Assembly (NCBI GenBank): GCA_900708905.1 | Contig: CAADRB010000002.1 | Span: 2,617,705-2,681,704, forward strand | Length of the DNA stretch: 64,000 bases | From: Hymenolepis diminuta | Lineage: Eukaryota; Platyhelminthes; Cestoda; Cyclophyllidea; Hymenolepididae | Direction of reading: 5' to 3' | In this document: in pieces, positions 37,994 to 47,817 of the stretch | Layout of the letters: each line of letters opens with the position of its first letter | Numbering within the stretch: position 1 is the stretch's first letter | Notes under the pieces: generated by a model | The model's input: only the letters and a program-made list of their open reading frames with translations | Told to the model about the DNA's origin: nothing | Databases searched by the model: none | Translations under genes and position numbers: made by a program

Positions 37994-38851
37994 ATTCTTC
38001 CTGCGAATTTGAACCGGATGTAGTAGGGTCATATTTAAACCAAAACGGGATTACCGGATTCATTCATTCAATCCTAACAATATTATTTGAGTTCTAAGCC
38101 CTTACCGCAATCCGCTTGATCAAATTATAATGATCAGTTAAGGTTCATATCTAAATGGAATTTAAAAATGAAGATGCATACCTTCCAATATTATATTTAA
38201 TATTGCAAGAGTAAATCGAAATTTGAAGACCTAACCTTGAAATGTAAAGAATTCTATCAGTTACTGGTGTCTTTTTGTCCTTGGGATCGTCTTGGTTTTG
38301 ATACTCAAAAGTATTTAAGTCAGTTAGAACTTCATTGAATGTCAGTTTTCATTAACAAAGATCTGTGGTGAGCTGTTCAAAATCTAGCTCTTGTTTGTTC
38401 GAAAGCAGGAGAAAACATACTGAAGGACGTAAGTTTAAAAGATAGGGTTTGGCTAGTAGAATTTTATTTTACAATGCACTATTATTTTATTTATTCTTGT
38501 TAACACCTTATTTAATAATATTAATGGAATAATTCCAGTAATGATAAGAGATAAGTCAACGTCTTCCAGAGTTAATTAACATTTCACGACGGAAATAAAC
38601 TGTTTAGAAATGGTGTTAATGATTTAGAATTACTTTTATCTCAAGTGCTACTTGCCAACATTAAATGGGGTTTCCTCTTTAGTTACTTTCCGGCATCGCA
38701 TTAATTCTTCGTAGATAAGATTGTAATTTATGTTAAAACTATGAGACTTACCAATAAACCGTGACTAATTTTAATAGAAAGCTAATGGAAAACTATAATA
38801 TTTTATTTAATTATATATTCTTAATGATTTCCTTATTAAGGCGTTGAGTCC
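37994..38851. other. Intergenic, convergent 3' flanks
   Basis: AT-rich, no exon recognised. It contains the 3' flank of the unrecognised plus-strand gene and, on the minus strand, that of the KH-like gene. Confidence 0.5.
38802..38807 (-). terminator. Polyadenylation signal AATAAA of the KH-like gene
   Basis: AATAAA on the minus strand about 45 bp beyond the stop codon at 38852, a sensible distance for the end of this short 3' UTR. Confidence 0.5.
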
Positions 38852-39817
38852 TTATTTTCTTCTTTGATATCTTAAAAATAACTCATCCGTGCTGTTATTA
38901 GCTGTAATCAGTCTCTCAGTAATACATTTGGGTAGAGAATTCTTACAAGTTAACACTTCCCTGTATCCTGGTCCAGTAATCTGCAACTTGTAAACCGGCT
39001 GCGCTTTCATTTCCAGGGGCTCATCAAAGAACTGTATCTTACAATTTTGCTGTTTCTCTAATCCCCGAATTCGATGTTTAGATACCTTCTTAATCATTTG
39101 ATATTCATCCCGACTTGGACCTTTCATTCCTATATAGGCTGTAAATATGATATCTCCAGATTTCTGCTCAGTAAAACCAAGTTTGGAAGGCGATGCTGGC
39201 AATAGAGATTGACCGTTATATAAATTTGAATTAAAAGTAGATCCTTTAGACATCTGAATAAAGAAACTATCACCATTATCACTGAATATATCTTCATCTG
39301 AATCGCGTTTGGTCGAATTTGAAGTAACTATTGGTTTGGTTTCAATATCATCAATTCCTCTATTTGATTCATTGTTTAGAATTTTCTTACTGTCCGAAAG
39401 CGCCGTTTCTGATTTGGTTTTCTGTTCTTGGATGCGACTTCTTCTTAGTTTCTTTAGAATTGTCTCTGCAGTTCCATTCCCTATGGTAATTGATGAGGAA
39501 GTGTCTGAATCATTATCCATGTCTGACGAATGTTCTTCAGAAAATAAAGCACCTTGGGTTCTACGGGATCTATTTCTTGACGAATTTAGATCTTGTTTAG
39601 ATGATTTACTAAATTTTTCTTTTAAACCTATTTTCCTGGTGTCGGTTGTATCGCAAAGAGTTTGAACCACACCGGATTGTTCTTCATAGCTTTGACTTTG
39701 GACTAGTGACCTGACATTGTGAGACTGATTTTTCACGGTGAAACTATTTGATTCATCGCTGGAACGATCACTCAGTCTTCCGAAGCCAACTCGGTGGCTA
39801 CTCACCTTAGCCCCCAT
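38852..39817 (-). CDS. Ser-rich protein with C-terminal KH-like domain
   Basis: Single uninterrupted frame, 321 residues. Residues 1-220 are low-complexity, Ser/Asp/Lys-rich and probably disordered, with basic clusters (LKKLRRSR, RNRSRRTQ) and acidic Ser-rich runs resembling CK2 sites. Residues about 225-305 look folded: IIFTAYIGMKG, then HRIRGLEKQQNCKIQFFDE and VYKLQITGPGYREV, the beta-alpha-alpha-beta pattern of a KH RNA-binding domain but without a proper GxxG loop. The N terminus MGAKVSS has Gly2 and Ser6, as in N-myristoylated proteins. 'GCTAAG|GTGAGT' after codon 4 also resembles a splice donor, so the first codons might be an exon end of a different model. Family not identified; length and composition support a real gene. 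Head to head with the ETS gene. Confidence 0.65.
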   Translation of the reverse strand: MGAKVSSHRVGFGRLSDRSSDESNSFTVKNQSHNVRSLVQSQSYEEQSGVVQTLCDTTDTRKIGLKEKFSKSSKQDLNSSRNRSRRTQGALFSEEHSSDMDNDSDTSSSITIGNGTAETILKKLRRSRIQEQKTKSETALSDSKKILNNESNRGIDDIETKPIVTSNSTKRDSDEDIFSDNGDSFFIQMSKGSTFNSNLYNGQSLLPASPSKLGFTEQKSGDIIFTAYIGMKGPSRDEYQMIKKVSKHRIRGLEKQQNCKIQFFDEPLEMKAQPVYKLQITGPGYREVLTCKNSLPKCITERLITANNSTDELFLRYQRRK

Positions 39818-40530
39818 AAAAAATGGATTTGGTTGAGAATGAGAAAAGAAGTTGCTTTATTAAAAGTTAGATATATTTCAGGTTTATTTAGCCCCTTAAC
39901 CTTTCGTTTCTATTTGCGACTGACACCCACGTGTGCATCACGTTAAGTTCAGCGTGGTTAGGATTTTGAATAATGTCATCAAGTTATGTATCTTTACTTT
40001 AATTGTGACTGAATAAATTAAAAATAATTTGTGTCGCATAGAGTTAAATTTCAGCTAAAAGTTATTCTTGATTTACCTGTCCATTTGATTCATTTTTCTA
40101 CTTTGTGCATACCGAAATTCGCATTATTTTTCCAATGGCGCCCCGCTCTTCCCCTATGTTACCTTTCGATTCATTACACTCAGTTTACTCGAATACTGAG
40201 CCTCTTGTCTTCCGTTCAAATTACTCAGATATATATATATTAGTCCTATTCTACTTTGGCTTTGTCTAAGTTATAGGTACATTCTGTTAAGTTTCTTTAG
40301 AATCCTAATGGATTGGAAATGATTTCTCATTCTTTTTAGTCTTCGGTGCCTTTACTTATATGATTAACCATGATTAAAGGCTTACGATACACATCCATTT
40401 AAAAAAAATCAAAGGAGGCATTATTTTGCTAAAATCACCTGTCATTTGAATCCTTGGTAATGACATTTTTAAGTCTTTTTCCGTGTATATCAAAAAATAA
40501 TGTTTTTCTTTCTTTTTCTGAAAGTCTTTG
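39818..40530. promoter_or_regulatory. Shared upstream region of KH-like gene (-) and ETS gene (+)
   Basis: About 0.7 kb between divergent start codons. A splice acceptor ('tctttttctgaaag') sits at 40511-40524, just before the ETS start, so at least one ETS 5' exon may lie here or the ETS N terminus may begin upstream. The region includes a short (AT) run near 40228. No core promoter motif assigned. Confidence 0.4.
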
Positions 40531-41536
40531 ATGATTGAATTTCGTGAAGACCAAAATTATAACTGGAAGAGTTCCAAAGACACCTACTCTTCTTACAGTT
40601 ACAAAAACACAGTCGAACCGTCTTTACCCATAAATAACCTTCGAATACAGGGTCATCATCATAGCCAAAGTAATCACAACCAAGGTCATCAGCATCATCT
40701 ACAAAATCATTTACAGCAGCAGAATCCGTCACAACAAAAAGGTTCCCTCCAGTTATGGCGATTCCTGATAACAATGCTAGACGATCCTGCCAGTCAGCAT
40801 CTCATTTGCTGGGCTGGCAGGAAACTTGAATTTAAGCTGAATGAACCAGAGGAGGTATATTCGATTAGCTAATTTTTATCTTCTTAAACATCCTTAAATA
40901 TACACTTAAATGTTTTTCATATTGTAGGTCGCACGACTGTGGGGAATTCAGAAGAACAGACCAACAATGAACTACGATAAGCTGAGTCGATCACTTCGAT
41001 ATTACTATGAAAAGGGGATTATCAGTAAGGTGTCGGGTGAGCGTTATGTCTACCGTTTCGTATATGAACCGGAAGTTTTGGCAAATCTCACTCAAGATGA
41101 CAATCTTTCTTCGGTTGTTCCATCCAAACCGAAAAAGAATTGTCAACCAATGATGACTGCCAATCAAGAGGTCGTTTTTCCCTCACCACCCTCTCACCAG
41201 GTTATTTCCTCTCAGCAGATATGTCAAACGGCTCGACAAACTCTTACCACTATGTCACAATCTTCTATTTCTCCGTCACAACCTATCCAATCCCAATCGC
41301 AACTCGTTCCCTTCCAAGAAACGGCCTATCAACCACAATGGGAAGAACAAGTTATATATCCCGCTAACTATGAATATGAGTGGAGTGATACCTACGGGTC
41401 TACTAATGTCCCACTTAGCTATCCCGTCAATCAGCAGTATGATTATTCTTATTCCTACGATCATACAAATGAAGTCTATTATACTGACATTGATACTGAT
41501 AACTATGCACTGTTTGAATGCCCTGATTACTTTTAA
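40531..41536 (+). CDS. ETS-domain transcription factor, PEA3 (ETV1/4/5)-like
   Basis: Nuclear sequence-specific factor; the family binds GGA(A/T) cores downstream of receptor/MAPK signalling. Exons 40531-40854 and 40928-41536 (73-bp intron, phase 0), 310 residues. Residues 1-70 are His/Gln-rich. The ETS domain spans about 71-155: [29 protein letters not shown] and the recognition helix [18 protein letters not shown], then [24 protein letters not shown] and the [15 protein letters not shown] helix are typical of the PEA3 subgroup. The C terminus is Gln/Ser-rich, then Tyr/Asp-rich, ending ECPDYF, possibly an activation region. The N-terminal acidic PEA3 activation domain is not seen; it may be in an upstream exon (an acceptor precedes the start) or lost. 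Confidence 0.88.
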
Positions 41537-42107
41537 AGATTCATAAGAAAATCCTTAATCTTTTTAATAGTGCATAATATTCAAGGTGTTGTTATAATAA
41601 TAGAACAGAGTAAAAATACATTTGCATATATAGGCAAAACCAATTCCAATTTCTCCGATATATTCGTTATGTTAATAATTTGTTCGTAACAAACACAGTG
41701 ACCAACTTAACTTGATCCATTATAAGAGTATTTGAAAACAAGCTTATAATGATATAGTGTAACTATCCTACTGGACAACGTCAGGCATATTAATGTGAAC
41801 TGAGAGTTAAGACCTTGGATCAATGGACTCAGTGACCATCTCGTTTCTATTTGCTCACCTTGATCCAGGGACGCGAGAATGAAAACTGAAGTTGGTTGAG
41901 GTAATCAGCAATTATGAGCTTGGCTACCTAAAGCTAATTTACAAAAATGAATTCAAATATAAATTGGGGGGAGAAATGAATTATTGAGAATACGCCGAAC
42001 AATTATCGAAAGATTTCTGAAACCCGATTAACGATGCTATTCTGTGCACTCTCTATGCCTGTTATACACTCATTAATATCTATGAATTAATTGAAGATTT
42101 GGGAATT
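41537..42107. other. ETS 3' flank
   Basis: AT-rich, no exon or repeat recognised before the R2 copy at 42108. Confidence 0.5.
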
Positions 42108-42300
42108 GTAAGTGGTCTGAGTACCATTGACAATTTCTTTAGGCCTCTCAATAGTATCCGTAGAACCTTGGATGCTGGCTGGCCCTTCTTCTGTGTTGGG
42201 AGGAGGTACTCATAAAAAGAAGAATGTAATCGGCTGGCGAGATCACAAGCATAGATCATTCGGGTTCATCATGGTGGTCCACCTATGTATATGCCAATCA
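42108..42300 (+). repeat. R2 dispersed repeat, copy 2
   Basis: Matches 9045-9360 in order ('gtaagtggtctgagta', 'ctcaatagtatccg', 'actcataaaa', 'ggctggcgagatcacaagc') but is shorter by an internal deletion. The open frame across it (42127-42390) is incidental. Confidence 0.55.
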
Positions 42301-42436
42301 CACAATGTTCTACTCCTGCAATTGATCAAAACTATTTTCTTCGTCTATTCGTGCGAGATATCAGCCGCTGATCTTTGCATTTTTAAGTAATTCTAATAAT
42401 TAGAAATAGAAGGTCGAACGTGTTATTACTGTTGTA

Positions 42437-43704
42437 TCAAGTTGTAACAAAAGTTCTCCCCAATTTTTGAGCTCTGTGTTTAGGGCACGATTACTTCAAT
42501 TTAGCTTGTTAATGTTGTATGCTCATTTATGGTAACTAATAAAATATTATTTCTTCTTTCACACTGTGTGATAATTATCGTTATTAACAACTATTTCTAG
42601 CCCTATCGTACACTCCAAGTGAAAAGCATATTAGGCATACTTTACTCTTTGAATTTCATCAAGGAAATACGCCAGGCTCAGAAGCAAAAGCACTCAAAGA
42701 CACTTATGGAAATGATGTTATGAATGAAAAGACCTGCAAAAGGTAGTTTTCATCTTCACATCTCAAAAAGGATGACTTCGGTCTGAAAGACGAACCGAGA
42801 GCAGAATGCTCAAACAAACTCAATTCTGAGCAATTGCAGATTGTCATTGATGAAAATCCAACCTGCACTATTAGAGAACTGAGCACAACCTTTCACGTAA
42901 GTCTCCATATGACCATATATAGGGAAATGAAAAGACTTGGCTGGGAAAGTCTCAAAGGCTGGGAAATGCTTCCCCCTCCCCACACGATTTGTCACTTGTG
43001 TGTTTCACCACGTTCTCGTGACCTTCAGGCACCTTTTTTACACCGAATCATAACTGACAGCGACAAAAAGTGGTGGATCCTTTACAACAATGTTAAGCGC
43101 AAAAGACTGTGGCTAAGTCAAGACAGTGGTTCAAAGCCAATTCCACAACCGAGAAGTGGACTGCACCCGAAAGAATTTTTTTATGTGTATGGTGGGATTT
43201 GAAGGGAATTGTCTACTATGAACTAATGAGTGACAATCAAACAATAACATCTGAAGTTGCTAAAGTCAGCAGCTAGCTCGTTTAACAGCAGTTAACGGCA
43301 GGAGAAGCTGCCTTTTTTGATCAATCGAAAAGGAGCGATTCTACAACATGACAACGCCAGACTCCACACTTCAAGAGTAACCAAAAATTTCGCTGAAGAA
43401 TTTGACTGGAAACCCATGCATCACCCACCAAAACCGATTTTTATCTTTTCAGGAGCTTCCAAAATCATTTAATGAGACAAAGACTTTCTTCAAGAGATGA
43501 GGTCGACATGAAGAAACTAGTTTCTTTTTTTAAGAGCCCAAACCGCTAAATTCTATGAAGAAGGAATCAGAAAGCTTATGACAAGATGAGAAGATGTAAT
43601 TAATAAAAATGGTGACTATGTTGAACACCAAATAAATGTATTTTTAACAACATTTTCACTTTGATTCAAATTAAAAAATTGACAGAACTTTTGTTACCAG
43701 CTGA
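42437..43704 (+). mobile_element. mariner (Tc1/mariner) DNA transposon inserted in the 5' LTR
   Basis: Imperfect terminal inverted repeats of about 32 bp: TCAAGTTGTAACAAAAGTTC at the left and, read on the minus strand, TCAGCTGGTAACAAAAGTTC at the right. Both ends abut TA (42435-42436 and 43705-43706). Removing the element restores 'ctgttgTAatttgtta', which matches the other LTR copies, so this is a clean TA insertion. Length 1268 bp, normal for mariner. Confidence 0.9.
42612..43640 (+). pseudogene. mariner transposase, inactivated
   Basis: N-terminal helix-turn-helix region recognisable (HTLLFEFHQG, then KKDDFGLKDEPRAE and ENPTCTIRELS). Premature stop TAG at 42744-42746, where family members have Trp. 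Catalytic region: first Asp in ITDSDKKWWILY, second Asp in QHDNAR, third Asp in HHPPKTDFYLF, where the usual SPDLAPSDY stretch is shortened by a deletion. Further frame changes near 43195-43330. The C-terminal NKNGDY motif survives near 43600. Not able to make a full transposase. Confidence 0.88.
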
Positions 43705-43752
43705 TAATTTGTTAACTGCAAACCGTTCGTTGTTATCTTAACGCCAACAAAT

Positions 43753-43761
43753 TGGTGACCC
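43753..43761 (+). other. Primer-binding site, tRNA-Trp-like
   Basis: TGGTGACCC lies 4 bases after the LTR end ('ccaaca'). It complements the 3' end expected for a eukaryotic tRNA-Trp (GGGTCACCA), the primer used by CsRn1/Kabuki-type elements. Only the first nine bases match well; downstream bases (agtaaagga) have drifted. Confidence 0.65.
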
Positions 43762-43777
43762 AGTAAAGGACACGACC

Positions 43778-44293
43778 ATGGATAAGAAGAAAACGATGTT
43801 TGAGAAAACTTATGCTCCTTCCCATCAGATCAGCCAGATTAACCTAGCAAGTCTACGTGGATTCTTGCCAGATTTTGCGCCAGGTGCATTTATGGTCTCA
43901 GAATTCTACATCAGGCATAATAACACAAGGACCCAAATTAACAAATTCCATGTCCTTATCGAAATCATTCCGCCGTCTCTCATTGTTCAATTCGCAAATA
44001 TCATCCAAGAGCCTTCCCCAAATCCCTATGATGACCTTAAAGCTGCTATCTTACAACATACCCAACAATCTGCCACTGAGCGAATAGAGAAGTTACTTCA
44101 ACAGGAGTGGGTTGGAGAATTGAGGCTTACTGCATTGCTTAACGGGATGAAACTGCTCGCACCCGGAGAATCTTTCTTCTGGAAGCTATTATATTTTAAA
44201 AAACTCCCATCCTACACACAGCCCGTCTTGGTAAATGCTCTTAAAACTAAAATTAAACCAATGAATCACTGGCTGAAATGGCAGACGATGTAA
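43778..44293 (+). pseudogene. gag-like frame of the gypsy element (capsid part)
   Basis: 171-residue frame starting 17 bp after the primer site. Helical, basic, with the capsid-like stretch YDDLKAAILQHTQQSATERI and LLQQEWVGE, as in gypsy gag capsids. A stop at 44291 separates it from a second frame (44300-44599) rich in Arg/Ser (RRRRSQSRHASISRRHRSGG), which corresponds to the nucleocapsid side. No intact CCHC knuckle is seen. Confidence 0.7.
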
Positions 44294-44299
44294 TCGAAA

Positions 44300-44599
44300 A
44301 TGCGGACCCCTTCCCCCTCCCCCCGAATTGAGGAGATTCCCCACACCTCACACCTTATCTCAACCAGAAGTGAACCAGCAGCTTGGAATGAGCGCATGCT
44401 AAGACTGGAAGCAAAAATTGATACTTTAAATCTACAGAGGAATCAACTACGCAGCAGCCCATTCAATAGACGCAGGCGTTCACAGTCCAGGCACGCTTCA
44501 ATATCAAGAAGACATAGAAGCGGAGGAAATAATATTCGTTGGTACCACCGCAGGTACGCACTTCAGCACGCCACCGTTTATCACTCTGTCAATTTCTGA
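44300..44599 (+). pseudogene. gag C-terminal (nucleocapsid-side) frame
   Basis: 99 residues: a coiled-coil-like segment (WNERMLRLEAKIDTLNLQRNQ), then an Arg/Ser-rich nucleic-acid-binding tail. Separated from the upstream gag frame by a stop, so the polyprotein is broken here. Assigned by position between capsid and protease. Confidence 0.6.
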
Positions 44600-44630
44600 C
44601 TCATCCAGGAAACAAGCCAGTCCGTTAGTA

Positions 44631-44846
44631 GTGGAGGAAACTGTTAGTGGGCATTCAGGTAACCGCCTTTTCCTTCAAGATCGAAACTGTGACACATCTT
44701 ACTTGATCGATTCCGGAACAGAGATCTCTGTACTTCATTCTAATTTCGCTGACCGAACTTCCTCAAATCGTCCTCTTATACTATCAGCCGTCAACAGTTC
44801 TCCTATCAAGACATATGGCCAGAAATCTGGATCTGAAACTATGTAG
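44631..44846 (+). pseudogene. gypsy aspartic protease remnant
   Basis: Contains the retropepsin active-site motif in SYLIDSGTEISVLHSN (DSG triad preserved). The frame stops at 44844, before the flap and C-terminal helix, which continue in another frame at 44815-45000, indicating a frameshift. Confidence 0.75.
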
Positions 44847-45149
44847 GACCTTCCTCTGGATTTTCATCATTGCTGACGTCTCCAAACGGATTACTGGCGC
44901 TGATTTCCTCTGTCATTTCGGACTCCTTCTTGATCTCCACGGAGAAAATTTACTTGATCTCTTAACATGCCTCCATTCCAAGTGTACCGAATACCCATGT
45001 CCCACCTATTCTTCTATAACATGTATTCGATCCTCTGAGTCCCCTTTTTATTATAACCTTAAAAATTCTCTGATCTCACCAATCCCGTTTGTCATGACAA
45101 ACCAGCAAATTACTCTGTCACCCAGTCTATTACCACCTATGGAAACTCT

Positions 45150-45661
45150 GTCCAAGCTCGAGTCCGTCGCCTTTCTCCCACTCGATATAAGATCGCCGAG
45201 AATAAATTCAAACGCATGGTTGATCTTGGTATTATTCGTCGCTCTTCCAGTGATTGGTCATCTGCTCTCCATTCGGTCCCTAAGAAATCTGGTGATTGGC
45301 GTCCTTGTGATGACTACCATGCACTCAGTTCGATCGCAGTCCCGGACAATTACCTCATATTCAAGACTTCTCATCCAATCTTCGGAATAGGAAGATCCTC
45401 TCCAAAATCGATCTTGTCCGTGCTTATAACCACATTCCTATGGTCGGAGCAAATTTTCCCGCCATTGCCATTCCATTTGGTCTGTTTGAATTTCTTCGAA
45501 TGCCATTTGGTTTACGCAACACAGCCCAAACTTTCCAGCGTTTTATTGATGAAATATTGATTATTCTCGACTTTGTTTTTGCCTATATCGGCAACATCCT
45601 TATGGCCGTCGAAAATGAAGAGGAACATAAGAAACATTTGGAAATTGTTTTGAACGCCTAA
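45150..45661 (+). pseudogene. gypsy reverse transcriptase, inactivated
   Basis: Family stretches are spread over frames: MVDLGIIRRSSSDWSSALHS and KKSGDWRPCDDY (45216 frame), then FEFLRMPFGLRNTAQTFQRF (45440 frame). A frameshift near 45380-45420 separates them. The catalytic YxDD box reads AYIGNILM, so both catalytic aspartates are lost. Polymerase activity would be absent. Confidence 0.85.
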
Positions 45662-45832
45662 ATTTCCATGAACTCATCATAAATCTCTCCAAAAGCGGAA
45701 TTGGGCAAAATACCTTCTTTTCTAGGCCATATTCTATCTGCCAACGGTTGCCGAACAATTGACGAAAAAGTAAATGAGATTTAACAATTCCCACAAGCGA
45801 ACTCCCTTAGCCAACTCTGTCGGTTCTTAGGT

Positions 45833-46135
45833 ATGATGAATTTTTACCACTGTTTTCTTCCCAATTCTACAGCAATGATTTTTCCGCTCACAGAATTTCT
45901 AAAGTCCACGAAGGCCATTTGCTCCTTCCCCCCCCCCTCCGAAGCCGTAACAGCCTTCGAAGAAGTTAAAAATCTGTTAACTGATTGTTCAACTCCCGCA
46001 TACCAAGAACCAGAAGCAACTCTAACACTATCCACATACGCTCCACAGATTGCTGTTGGCGCAGTACTGGGACAAAGGACAGGAGATGTAATACGAGCCC
46101 TTTCCTTTTTCCCCGCCAAATTAACACCGACATAG
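45833..46135 (+). pseudogene. gypsy RT thumb / RNase H remnant
   Basis: MNFYHCFLPN and PLTEFLKSTK match the connection region preceding RNase H. The first catalytic block reads LSTYAPQIAVGAVLGQR, where active elements have Asp in place of Tyr. The frame ends at 46133, with continuation shifted (HFSPRKTRHHDYVLQFTNYI in the 46232 frame). Confidence 0.75.
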
Positions 46136-46231
46136 ACATGTTACAGACTTTTGGGCAATTTACAAGGCGATGAAACATTTCCGATATCTCCTAGAAGATC
46201 GTAAATTCACGATATCAACGACCACAAGCCG

Positions 46232-47169
46232 TTGACATATGCCAGTTGGGCCAGTTCTGATCACTTTTCTCCACGCAAAACCCGGCACCACGATTATGTT
46301 CTACAATTCACTAACTACATCAGACACGTTAAAGGCTTGGACGATATTGTCGCTGATCGTCTTTCTCGAACCGATGTCGAAGCAGCATCAAAAGCCGTTG
46401 ATTTTTATTGCATCTCTAAAGTTCAAAAGACCGACTCCGAGCTCCAGGAGTTCCGAAATCATTCGACTTTTCTCCAGTTTAAAGGCATTCCATTGCTCAC
46501 AACTTCCGGTCTGGTAACATGTGACGTTCCAACAGGTTTACCAAGACCTTTTGTCCCAAAAGCTTTCCGACGCCAGGTTTTCGAATGTTTCCACAATTTC
46601 TCACACCCCGGTGAACGGGCAACAGCAAAACTCGTCACCCATCGGTCTTGTCTGGCTATCTTGTCGCAAGGACATCTCAAACTGGACAAAAATTTGTCAA
46701 GAGTGTCAGCAAGCAAAAGTTGATAAACACACTGAAACTCCACTTGGAACATTTCCACTACCAGATTCCAAATTTGACCACGTCCATATTGATAGTGAAA
46801 CCATCCTCTAATGGTTTCTCCTATCTCCCAACTTGTGTCGACCGTTTCTCTCGATGGCAAGACGTTTTTCCTAAGCGTGACTTGGCTGTCGAGACCGTCG
46901 CCAGAACTTTCCTAGAGAGATGGATCACTACATTCGACGTGCCTTCTACCATAACTACAGACCGCGAAACACAATTTGAGTCTCATCTCTTTTCTGAACT
47001 GGCTAATCTTCTTCAAATCAATCGGATTCGCACAACTGCGCATCATCCACAAGCTAACGGCTTGGTCGAACGTTTCCACCGTCAATTGAAAGCAGTCCTT
47101 ACCACCCATTGTACACCTGAGAGATGGACAGATCCTTGGTATTCAAACAGCAGTCAAAGACGACCTTAA
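46232..47169 (+). pseudogene. gypsy integrase, frameshifted
   Basis: Three frames are needed. The HHCC zinc region starts in the 46232 frame (HNFSHPGERATAKLV) and continues in the 46521 frame (CQECQQAKVDKHTET). The first catalytic Asp is in KFDHVHID (46521 frame), with a stop at 46809. The 46648 frame supplies CVDRFSRW, the second Asp in TITTDRETQF and the Glu in ANGLVERFHRQLK. All three D,D-35-E residues therefore survive but not in one frame. Confidence 0.85.
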
Positions 47170-47185
47170 ATCCTCCTTCGCAGAA

Positions 47186-47650
47186 ATGGTTTTTGGAGTT
47201 CCTCTCAAACTTGGCCAATTTCTATCCCCTTCTAACAATTGCTTTTGGTCAAACCCTCTAAATTATGTAGAGCGTCTACGTTCCCACGTGCAAAATCTAC
47301 AACCTCACCCGACCCGCCCTGTCTTCGATCCAATTTTCTTCCTCGCTGATCTAAAAACTTGTTCTAGCATCTTTCTTCCCCTTGGCGCTGTCCGTAAGCC
47401 TTTACAACCGATTTATGTTGGCCCTTTTAAGGCTCTTCCAAGAGATGAAAAGACTTTCACGATCCTTCAAAATGGCCAAGAATCTGTTGTTTCAATGGAT
47501 CGCGTTAAACCTGCCTACCTTGACAAGTTGGTAACTGAAAACGCTTCTCCAGTGTTTCATCCAAATCCTTCAGTCAGGGAAACAAAAAAACCAATATCAG
47601 TTACTCATAGTGGAAGGCATGTATGTTTCCCAGATCGTTATAAGGTTTAA
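47186..47650 (+). pseudogene. gypsy pol C-terminal region
   Basis: Follows integrase after a frame change. Contains YVERLRSHVQNLQPHPTRP, AVRKPLQPIYVGPFKAL (the post-integrase GPF/Y-type module) and SMDRVKPAYLD, as in CsRn1-like elements. Ends at a stop at 47648. Confidence 0.75.
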
Positions 47651-47807
47651 AAATGATTATCCATTATGCTTCCCTTCAAATTCCTTCGGTTTCCTCGTCT
47701 ACTTCCTACGGCCTCCTGGGGAGTAAGACATTTGGCTTGAATAGGACAATTACATTTGGACCAATTCACAGCCAGAAATTTATGTCACCTTAACATGCCT
47801 CAAGGCT

Positions 47808-47816
47808 GGGAGGAGG
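47808..47816 (+). other. Polypurine tract
   Basis: GGGAGGAGG, one base before the 3' LTR start, as expected for plus-strand priming. Confidence 0.7.
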
Positions 47817-47817
47817 C

